The notes beneath the pieces were generated by a model. That model saw nothing but the letters and a program-made list of their open reading frames with translations, searched no databases and had not been told where the DNA came from. DNA of 15,528 nucleotides from JBDRDI01 sp043820875. Lineage in GTDB: Bacteria > Patescibacteriota > Patescibacteriia > Patescibacteriales > UBA12075. Below, in pieces: positions 6,501 to 12,897 of this stretch. The stretch spans positions 1 through 15,528 of the forward strand of contig JBDRDI010000023.1 in the NCBI GenBank assembly GCA_043820875.1, read 5' to 3'. Within the stretch, counting starts at the first letter, position 1. Every line of letters begins with the position of its first letter. The position numbers and the translations under genes were made by a program.

Positions 6501-6872
6501 TTAACCACGAGTCTTTGGTGTTGTAATATTCGGCTCTTTATCGTATTTTGGTTCAATTATACTAATCTTGCCCACCTTTTTTGCCTGCCCCAATACCGGT
6601 TCAACTGGTATATTTAAGGAATAGCCAAGAGCGTTGGCAGTTATCACGCCAATACGCAAAGCAGTAAACCCGCCTCCTCTGTTTTCCACTTTAATTTTCT
6701 TAACATCTTCAAGTCTTATTTTTTCTTTTTTAAACATCTCAATAATCGCCGGTAATAATTTTTCAGCTTGCGCGTATTCAGCGTGAAATTTTTTTTGAAT
6801 AATATTTTTTTTATTATCCAATATTTTTATTTCTACGTCGTGGCCATGGGTTGTATCTATTTTTAAAATCAT
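6501..6872 (-). CDS. tsaB: Short TsaB-like protein (N-terminal subdomain)
   Basis: TsaB is the scaffold partner of TsaD in making the t6A37 modification of tRNAs that read ANN codons. This protein has 123 residues against about 220–230 for ordinary TsaB. It carries the N-terminal ASKHA segment: MILKIDTTHG at the start, the helix with AEKLLPAI, the LEDVKKIKV strand and a divergent NRGGGFTALRIG loop (usually GPGSFTGLRIG), then ANALGYSLNIPV. Soon afterwards it ends with KYDKEPNIT, reminiscent of the proline and tyrosine tail of full-length TsaB, so the middle and C-terminal lobe seem deleted rather than the gene cut off. It is transcribed alone, from a leaderless-type promoter, with its own terminator. 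The family assignment is good; activity of the short form is inferred. Confidence 0.8.
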   Translation of the reverse strand: MILKIDTTHGHDVEIKILDNKKNIIQKKFHAEYAQAEKLLPAIIEMFKKEKIRLEDVKKIKVENRGGGFTALRIGVITANALGYSLNIPVEPVLGQAKKVGKISIIEPKYDKEPNITTPKTRG

Positions 6873-6907
6873 AAAATTATATTATTATAATTCAGAATAT
6901 TTGTCAA
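6873..6907 (-). promoter_or_regulatory. Promoter of the tsaB-like gene, spaced for a leaderless mRNA
   Basis: A consensus -35 TTGACA (6907–6902) and a -10 TAATAT (6884–6879) are separated by 17 bases. The A of ATG 6872 is 7 bases past the end of the -10 element, the same spacing as at cysS. TATAAT also occurs in other registers but with spacers of 12 or 20. Confidence 0.6.
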
Positions 6908-6910
6908 AAG

Positions 6911-6946
6911 AAAAAGCGCGTCATCTCACGAAGAGACGACGCGCTT
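6911..6946 (-). terminator. Strong rho-independent terminator of the lipoprotein gene
   Basis: The minus-strand arm AAGCGCGTC pairs perfectly with GACGCGCTT. An inner GTCTC/GAGAT extension with one wobble gives about 14 pairs around a TTCG-containing loop, and the stem runs into TTTTT (6915–6911). It lies 26 bases after the stop of the 820-residue gene and just before the tsaB-like promoter. Confidence 0.9.
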
Positions 6947-6971
6947 GTTAAAATGTTCGAGATATTATGCT

Positions 6972-9434
6972 CTACGGCGAATAAATTAGCCGGAGAACGA
7001 CTTGGGGCAATTCACCAACTCTTGTGACACTGCCCAACGTATATGTCCCGACAGACGCTGCGCCGAAGCACAGGTCAAACCGCACGGGCGCGATTATCGG
7101 CACATCAGCCACCTTCAGCTGGAACGTCTGGCATCCGTTCGCCTTGATTAACTTCTCTGCGTACAGGGTCCAGTCGTCCCCATGCTCCAAAAACTGAGCA
7201 TAAATGGGGGTGTTGTCGTTACTGCTGTCGGTAGCGGTAATGCAGAGCGATACTTCATATATCTCGCCCCGCTTGATGTTCATACCGGCGTCGGATAATG
7301 CCGAGGGCATCCATCTGATGTCGGTTTTGTAATAATCGGCCGCCGAATAAGACGAAAAGATCTTCATCTCTCCATCTCCTGAATACTCCATGTGACTATT
7401 CCACGAGTAGGATTCAGGGTCGGCGGACCACGCCTCCGCCACCACAATCGGTAACGTGAACACGTTCGGGTCCACGATTGCCGTCAAGGTGACGGTGTCC
7501 TCCGTCACACCACCTTCTCCGTCATTCACGGAAAGCCGTACGACATAATTGCCGGCGACGTTCGGAGTGAACTTCGGCTTGACAGCGCTTGTGGAACTCA
7601 GTGAAGCGGTTGATCCACTCGGTACGGAGTCAAAACTCCAAGTGTACGCGAGCGTATCCCCCTTGTTCGGATCCGAAACCTCCGCGCTCAACTCGTAAGA
7701 CGCGTTGAGTGTGATGTTCCGGTCCGCTCCCATGCTCACGGTCGGCGGAAACTGCTTGTCCAGCACCGTGATGATCACGGCGCTGGGCGCGCTCTCGTCT
7801 TCACCATATGAAACATACAGCGTGAAAACGAAATTTCCTACTGCGTCCGCTGAAAACTGCGGAGAACAAACTCCGCTGTCTAACAATTCCGCAATGGAAT
7901 CGTCAGGTTCGCTGGTCTTCAACCAACGACAGGTCAGAACATCGTCGTCCTGATCCGTTCCTGTTCCGTGCAACGTGACAGTGTCTAGCAAAAACACCGT
8001 CTGGTTCTCTCCGGCGTTTGCGGTCGGCGGAATATTTTCCGCCGGCTGAACGGATGCCATGACAAGCATCAAATCCGGCTCGCTCTCCAATTCCCCATCG
8101 CTGACGTACAGCTTAAAAAAATAATTCCCGACAATTGTCGGAACGAATGTCGGAGAACAGGTATTGGGTGAAACCAATACCACGTTAGAACCTGTTGGCT
8201 CATCCAGCTTCTCCCAACGACAGCTCAACGGCTGTCCTTCGGGATCAGCACCGGAACCGTTCAGTGTTACCGTTACTTCAGTATACACCTTCTGGTTATC
8301 GCCGGCGTTTGCCGTTGGCGGAAGGTTTTCCGCCGAAGCGAAAGATGCCGTGATAATCACTATGTCCACCGCGCTTTCCAATTTTCCGTCGTTCACGTAA
8401 AATCCAAACGTGTAGCTTCCTGAAACGATGGGTCGGAATGTCGGCGAACAAACGTTATAATCGGACAACTCTGCTCCAGACCCGGGGGGATCGCTTATTA
8501 TCTCCCAACGGCAAGTTAATGCCTGCCCCTCTGGATCGGTGCCGGAACCGTTCAGCGTCACGATTTCATCCGTGAGTACTGCCCTGTTCGGCCCTGCGTT
8601 TGCGATGGGCGGAAAATTAGTCGCGTCGCAAGACGAGACTGAAACGATTAACGAATCCACATCCGAATACTCCGCGTTGAACACGGAAAGGTTTAAAACG
8701 TATGTTCCGCTCTCGCTGAACATGACGTCCGAATTTGGATCAGTTTCGTCGGAAAAGGTGACGCTCAGGCTTGTCGGCTCTTGCGCTACCTCCCACAACG
8801 ATTTCACCTCGTCACCGCTGGCAAAACCAGAAAGTTCCACCAATTCTCCGCATTGTATGTTGAAATCTTCCCCTGCGTCCGCAGTGGGCAGATTATCATC
8901 ATCGGTATCGGCGTCTGTCTCCTCGCTGTCCGCGTCTTCATCTGCGTCTTCCGGAACAACATCCGGCCATTCGCCTGCATGAACTCCTGCGTCGTCAACG
9001 ACATGGTCTCCGCAGGAGACGAAAATCGTGATTGAACTCGTACGAGACTTGCCTTCATTCGTTGCCGACAGATGCAAGATGTAACTCCCGCTCCTGTCAA
9101 ACATGACCGCCGTTTCCGGATCCTCTTCGTCGTCAAACTCGGCTTTTGCTCCGGTCGGTTTTTGCGAAACGCTCCACTCCGCGGAGTCGTAATCGCCAGA
9201 TACCGAACCCAAGAGATCCGTCCACTCGTTACAACGAGCGATAGAGACCTTCTGTCCTGCGTTCACCATCGGCGCGACAACCTCGTCGTCGCCTTCGTTC
9301 ACATCGGACGATGAGTCCGACGCGTCAGCGGTATCATCCGCCGAACACTTGCCTTCCTCGCAATCACCACATCCGACCACCATGGTCGAACAAACGGCAA
9401 TCGCCGTCAACAACAAAAACAGATACTTTTTCAT
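6972..9434 (-). CDS. Surface lipoprotein with six PKD-like domains and a carbohydrate-binding-like C-terminus
   Basis: An 820-residue secreted protein. MKKYLFLLLTAIAVCSTMVVGC is a lipoprotein signal peptide with Cys22 as probable lipidation site. A Ser/Asp/Cys linker follows, then six Ig-like PKD-type domains (about 53–142, 183–270, 275–365, 372–463, 470–560, 563–654), most starting PPTANAG-like and carrying a Y-x-L-x-L/V strand. A very acidic linker spans about 150–182. Domains 3–5 repeat at exactly 97 residues with Cys pairs 308/329, 405/426 and 502/523. The last 160 residues (W, Y and D rich, with DIRWMP, an E/Y-rich sheet and RFDLCFG) resemble a jelly-roll carbohydrate-binding module. ATG 9434 is preferred over GTG 9464 because the signal peptide starts there and AGAAGG lies 5 bases upstream. 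Base composition is far richer in G+C than the neighbours (34 of 60 in 7441–7500), which suggests transfer. An adhesive role is inferred. Confidence 0.85.
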   Translation of the reverse strand: MKKYLFLLLTAIAVCSTMVVGCGDCEEGKCSADDTADASDSSSDVNEGDDEVVAPMVNAGQKVSIARCNEWTDLLGSVSGDYDSAEWSVSQKPTGAKAEFDDEEDPETAVMFDRSGSYILHLSATNEGKSRTSSITIFVSCGDHVVDDAGVHAGEWPDVVPEDADEDADSEETDADTDDDNLPTADAGEDFNIQCGELVELSGFASGDEVKSLWEVAQEPTSLSVTFSDETDPNSDVMFSESGTYVLNLSVFNAEYSDVDSLIVSVSSCDATNFPPIANAGPNRAVLTDEIVTLNGSGTDPEGQALTCRWEIISDPPGSGAELSDYNVCSPTFRPIVSGSYTFGFYVNDGKLESAVDIVIITASFASAENLPPTANAGDNQKVYTEVTVTLNGSGADPEGQPLSCRWEKLDEPTGSNVVLVSPNTCSPTFVPTIVGNYFFKLYVSDGELESEPDLMLVMASVQPAENIPPTANAGENQTVFLLDTVTLHGTGTDQDDDVLTCRWLKTSEPDDSIAELLDSGVCSPQFSADAVGNFVFTLYVSYGEDESAPSAVIITVLDKQFPPTVSMGADRNITLNASYELSAEVSDPNKGDTLAYTWSFDSVPSGSTASLSSTSAVKPKFTPNVAGNYVVRLSVNDGEGGVTEDTVTLTAIVDPNVFTLPIVVAEAWSADPESYSWNSHMEYSGDGEMKIFSSYSAADYYKTDIRWMPSALSDAGMNIKRGEIYEVSLCITATDSSNDNTPIYAQFLEHGDDWTLYAEKLIKANGCQTFQLKVADVPIIAPVRFDLCFGAASVGTYTLGSVTRVGELPQVVLRLIYSP

Positions 9435-9532
9435 GCCCGCCTTCTTTCTTGCCGCGATTTCCACGGCATTTTTTTGTTTTTCTTAAAAACTCAATTTTCA
9501 AACAGCACTAATGTGAAAATAATTATCCCCAC

Positions 9533-9595
9533 ACGCCTTATCCGGCGATAAAATTTTGCTTCATAATAAAACAAAACTATCAATGGATAAGGCGT
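9533..9595. repeat. 11-bp inverted repeat upstream of the lipoprotein gene
   Basis: ACGCCTTATCC (9533–9543) and its exact reverse complement GGATAAGGCGT (9585–9595) flank a 41-base AT-rich spacer. It lies between the 72-bp palindrome and the lipoprotein start. Its role is unknown: a stem, a protein-binding site or a remnant boundary are possible. Confidence 0.7.
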
Positions 9596-9606
9596 ACGGA
9601 AACATA

Positions 9607-9678
9607 AAATATAAATTTATTTTATTTGTTAGGCTGGGTTTTAAAACCCAGCCTAACAAATAAAATAAATTTATATTT
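9607..9678. repeat. Perfect 72-bp palindrome at the 3' end of the glycosyltransferase gene
   Basis: Arms of 36 bases (9607–9642 and 9643–9678) are exact reverse complements with no spacer, centred on TTTTAAAA. The core GGCTGGG/CCCAGCC is flanked by long AT-rich arms. Imperfect symmetry continues outward: GCGTACGGAAA at 9592–9602 mirrors TTTCCGAACGC at 9676–9686. The right arm holds the stop codon and last codons of the glycosyltransferase. As RNA it would fold into a very long hairpin that probably ends the upstream transcript, though it lacks a clean U-tract. Confidence 0.9.
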
Positions 9679-10843
9679 CCGAACGCAAAATCGCGCTTTT
9701 AAATTTTCTTTTCTTATTTTTATCTTGATGAAGAATCATTACCTCGTCGTAAACCGCGATAATTCTTTTTGTTAAATCTTCCCAATTAAAATTCTTCTCC
9801 ACATTGGCCAAACCGTTTTTGCCATACTCCTGCACCAATTCTTTATGCTTTAACAAATAATCCATTTGACGAGAAAGGTCTTCTACATTCTTATTCTTAA
9901 AATAGAATCCGGCATCCTCGGCAGCTTCTTTGTTCTCCGGAATATCACTTACCAAAACAGCTCTGCCGAAAGACATCGCCTCCAATAAAGCGATTGATAA
10001 TCCTTCCGACTCGGAAGGTTGGACAAATAAATAAGCATTGGAAAAAAGCTCGGCCAAACATGCGCCGAATTGTTTGCCAACAAAAATAATATTTGAATTA
10101 TCTCCTGCTAAATTTTTTAGTTCTTGCGCGTAATCATCAGTAAAAAATCCCTCTCCGGCGATTACCAGCTTTTTATCAGTATGTAATTTTTTATACGAAT
10201 CAATGGCGTAATGCACACCTTTGTGACGGATTAAACGGGTAGCTAAAAAAATGTATGAATCGCGATCCAAATTCCAATTTTTCTTGATAATATTCGCTTG
10301 TACCGGCGCAGGCATATTCACACCATTGGGAATACTTATGGCCTTAATGTGATATTTTTCTTCCGCGTATTTTTTTATGGTTTGTGATACAGTAATGGTT
10401 TTATCAGCCAACTTGCAACAAATATATTCTCCAAATTTCAAATACATCTTCGCAAATAATCCCCATTTTTGATGGTAATAACATTGAGAATGAAAAGTTG
10501 CCACAACAGGAGTACGCGGTTTAAAAACTTTTATCATCCAAAGCAAAGAAGACGGTCCGATGGAATGAAAATGAATAACGTCAAAATTCCTTCGTAAAAT
10601 CGCGTCTGCGCACGCCAAAAATGTATGGCTCACAGCGTCAAGATGTTTGGTTGGAATACTTGGAAGATTGATTATCTTTACTCCAAAATATTCCTTTTGT
10701 TTTTTATCAGTGTAATTACTGCGGGCATAGACATAAACCTCATGGCCTTGATCAGCCAATCTTACAGCCAAATCAGACACGTGCTTTTCCACGCCTCCAA
10801 GTTTTGCCGGTATTCCTTTTTGCCCTATAAAAGCTATTTTCAT
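9671..10843 (-). CDS. GT4-family glycosyltransferase
   Basis: A 390-residue GT-B fold retaining glycosyltransferase that moves a sugar from a nucleotide-sugar donor in glycan or exopolysaccharide synthesis on the cytoplasmic side of the membrane. The N-terminal Rossmann half begins MKIAFIGQKGIPAKLGGVEKHV, with the glycine-rich acceptor-side loop, and includes HFHSIGPSS (91–99) and ATFHSQ. The C-terminal half has TRLIRHKG (202–209, donor phosphate-binding Arg/Lys) and the E-x7-E motif at Glu280 and Glu288 (ESEGLSIALLE). The beginning resembles rhamnosyl- and galactosyltransferase-type GT4 enzymes, but donor and acceptor cannot be read from sequence. It has its own promoter, and no ribosome-binding site precedes ATG 10843. 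The last codons and stop are part of the 72-bp palindrome. Confidence 0.93.
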   Translation of the reverse strand: MKIAFIGQKGIPAKLGGVEKHVSDLAVRLADQGHEVYVYARSNYTDKKQKEYFGVKIINLPSIPTKHLDAVSHTFLACADAILRRNFDVIHFHSIGPSSLLWMIKVFKPRTPVVATFHSQCYYHQKWGLFAKMYLKFGEYICCKLADKTITVSQTIKKYAEEKYHIKAISIPNGVNMPAPVQANIIKKNWNLDRDSYIFLATRLIRHKGVHYAIDSYKKLHTDKKLVIAGEGFFTDDYAQELKNLAGDNSNIIFVGKQFGACLAELFSNAYLFVQPSESEGLSIALLEAMSFGRAVLVSDIPENKEAAEDAGFYFKNKNVEDLSRQMDYLLKHKELVQEYGKNGLANVEKNFNWEDLTKRIIAVYDEVMILHQDKNKKRKFKSAILRSEI

Positions 10844-10883
10844 ATTTAAAAAAATATAAACAATTAATAAATAATAACATTAT

Positions 10884-10912
10884 AATTTAGCAAATAATCA
10901 GTAAATTGTCAA
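10884..10912 (-). promoter_or_regulatory. Promoter of the glycosyltransferase gene
   Basis: TTGACA (10912–10907), a 17-base spacer ending in TGC (an extended -10 signature) and TAAATT (10889–10884). The predicted start near 10877 gives a leader of about 34 bases. A perfect TATAAT lies 5 bases further on, but its 22-base spacing is too long. Confidence 0.55.
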
Positions 10913-10949
10913 GTGTTTTTGCGATATTATTATTTGGCTAATATTAAAC

Positions 10950-10983
10950 AAAAAACTAAAAAGACGTTACGACGCAACGTCTC
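10950..10983 (-). terminator. Rho-independent terminator of the surface operon
   Basis: On the minus strand AGACGTT (10982–10976) pairs with AACGTCT (10968–10962) over a 7-base loop and runs into TTTTAGTTTTTT. It lies about 30 bases after the stop of the membrane-anchored surface protein and separates that operon from the next promoter. Confidence 0.85.
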
Positions 10984-11011
10984 TTTAATATTATTAATCT
11001 AATATAACATG

Positions 11012-12841
11012 CTATTCCAATGCTTCCACTTTACCCTTCCCGGCCGCGAGCTTATCGCCTTGCAGGTCTGTATTGATATTCGGGAAGCTTTGAGACATCT
11101 CTTTTCCGCAAAAATCGTCTGTGGCAATAAATTTTATATTTTCTATTAAATCCAGAACTTTTCCAATATCACTTTCGCCAGGTATCAGACTCACTTCAAA
11201 ACCGGCTTTCTTTCCGGAATCTTCCTGCCCAATATCGCCGACTGTCCAAATAACACGCCGGCCAATCTTTCCGTAATCCAGTCTACCGGCCGATGCTGTT
11301 TTATTGCCTGTCCAAAGAACATTTTCAGGTAAATCGCCTGACATGCTGAATCCTTTAATGTTATTACCAAAATTATTTATATCCAAAAATATCCAATACT
11401 TGGTGGGAATATCAACAAGCGGAGGAACAGGCCCGATGCCCAGTTGATCGCCTTCCGAACTATAATACAGTCCGCGAGAAGAAACTTCCAAATCGGACAA
11501 TAATTTTATGGCCGAAGAATAAGTATTATATTCCACCAAATTATCATTCAACTCATAACTTACCGCCACCGCTACTCCGATTTTTTGATTGATTTCTCTT
11601 TTGTTTATATTAAACGAAACATTAAAATCAATCTGGCCGGAAACGCCTGCCTCCAAATCTCCAACCAAAATAGCATCACCGGATTTTTCATTATCTTTAT
11701 TTAATAAAAAAATGTTGTCAATAGAAAAATTATCACTCGCTGGCCTGATAGCAAATTTTACATTTTTTATTTGATCGCTCTCTTTATTTATAAAATTTAT
11801 TTTAAATTGCGGGGCATCTTCCGAGGCAATTGATTTCACGTTAGTGGTAATTGAGGATTTAAGATTTGGAACATAAACATCAACATATTGCTTGATAAGC
11901 TGTTGTCTCAAATGTTCGCCAGCGGAATTAATAAAAACGGCAATAGACAACTCTGCCCTGCCCTCTGTCTGTTCGGTGACAGCCACGATGTTAATACCGG
12001 CTTCTTCGCCTGGAGAAAGTGATTTAATTATTACCAAATTTTCCTCCTGACTTACATCTTTTGCGCTTTCTACCGCCTCTATTTTATAATTCTTATCAAG
12101 GGCTATCCCAATATTCTCAAGTTTTTCGGAGCCGGAATTTTTTAAAAAAACTTCCACTTTAAATGGCGCGGATTGATAAACTCTTTCCGGAACTGTTGCG
12201 CTTGCCAAAAGCACTGACGATTCTATCGAGAAAATCAGAGAGCTTAAAACTTTTTTATCCAATCCTTTTTGAACAAAATTAAATGAGGCGGAAAGAACTT
12301 CAGTGCCGCCGACTTCACCCAAGACTCGCCCGGTAATTTTTACTTTGCCGTTCGCGCCGCTTTTTAAGTCTCCATAATAAAAAGTATTTGAACTTGAATT
12401 GAAAATATCCGCCGGCGCGACTGATTCCAAAATAAAATTTTTCGGAAAATTAACAGCCAAGGCCGCTTTGCTTAAAGTAAAATCGTTGTTATTGCAATAT
12501 TCTATAATAAAAGTTTCCGAACTACCGCTTTCTATTATTTTTGAATCAGCCGAAATATTCAACGCGATATCGGAGCGGAAGTTGTTGAAATAAATAAATA
12601 AAAGAGCCGTGCTTAAAAACAAAATAATCAGCGCGAGAACAACATCGGCCGCAAGATGAAATTTGCTTTCTTTATAATGTTTTTCGTGTCTCTTCTTAAT
12701 TGGATTTAAAAATACATTCAAAGTACCAATGACAATATTCTTTTTGTCTTTGAATATTTCTTTTTCCAAAGATTTAATTTCCGGAGATTGAACAATCTCC
12801 ACATTGTTTGCATCGGTACTAAACTTTTTTTCTTTTTTCAT
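11012..12841 (-). CDS. Membrane-anchored beta-rich surface protein (DUF11-like)
   Basis: A 609-residue protein with a charged cytoplasmic N-terminus (about 1–62, Lys/Glu rich), one transmembrane helix (about 64–86, VVLALIILFLSTALLFIYF) and a large exterior of repeated beta-sandwich-like segments. These segments recur as SGSSETFIIEYCNNN, APFKVEVFLKNSGSEKLENI and TKYWIFLDINNFGNNI, followed by a PGE-type turn (SPGEEAGI, LIPGESDIG). The pattern of a non-identical strand, NNSG and a strand resembles DUF11 or CARDB-type extracellular repeats. No enzyme motif is visible. It is the last gene of the operon, 48 bases after the glycosidase-like gene, and is followed by a terminator. A scaffold or adhesin at the cell surface is inferred. 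Assignment to a particular domain family is uncertain. Confidence 0.8.
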   Translation of the reverse strand: MKKEKKFSTDANNVEIVQSPEIKSLEKEIFKDKKNIVIGTLNVFLNPIKKRHEKHYKESKFHLAADVVLALIILFLSTALLFIYFNNFRSDIALNISADSKIIESGSSETFIIEYCNNNDFTLSKAALAVNFPKNFILESVAPADIFNSSSNTFYYGDLKSGANGKVKITGRVLGEVGGTEVLSASFNFVQKGLDKKVLSSLIFSIESSVLLASATVPERVYQSAPFKVEVFLKNSGSEKLENIGIALDKNYKIEAVESAKDVSQEENLVIIKSLSPGEEAGINIVAVTEQTEGRAELSIAVFINSAGEHLRQQLIKQYVDVYVPNLKSSITTNVKSIASEDAPQFKINFINKESDQIKNVKFAIRPASDNFSIDNIFLLNKDNEKSGDAILVGDLEAGVSGQIDFNVSFNINKREINQKIGVAVAVSYELNDNLVEYNTYSSAIKLLSDLEVSSRGLYYSSEGDQLGIGPVPPLVDIPTKYWIFLDINNFGNNIKGFSMSGDLPENVLWTGNKTASAGRLDYGKIGRRVIWTVGDIGQEDSGKKAGFEVSLIPGESDIGKVLDLIENIKFIATDDFCGKEMSQSFPNINTDLQGDKLAAGKGKVEALE

Positions 12842-12853
12842 ATAGTTTGAATA

Positions 12854-12897
12854 TTATTGTTATGTTATTATTCTATTATTGTTATATTATTATTCTA
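12854..12897. repeat. Two 22-bp tandem copies over the end of the glycosidase-like gene
   Basis: TTATTGTTATGTTATTATTC + TA (12854–12875) is followed at once by a second copy with one G-to-A change (12876–12897). The stop TAA and the codon before it (12895–12890) lie inside the second copy. The repeats fill most of the gap to the next gene. Confidence 0.85.

Noticed and set aside
8539..9314. Several long plus-strand frames opposite the lipoprotein gene
   Set aside because: These are GC-rich shadows of a repetitive coding sequence, with no start signal or recognisable domain.
6873..9610. Target-site duplication flanking the GC-rich lipoprotein cassette
   Set aside because: By eye I found only short AT-rich matches such as ATAAAATT on both sides, which are expected by chance; no transposase or att-like repeat is visible.
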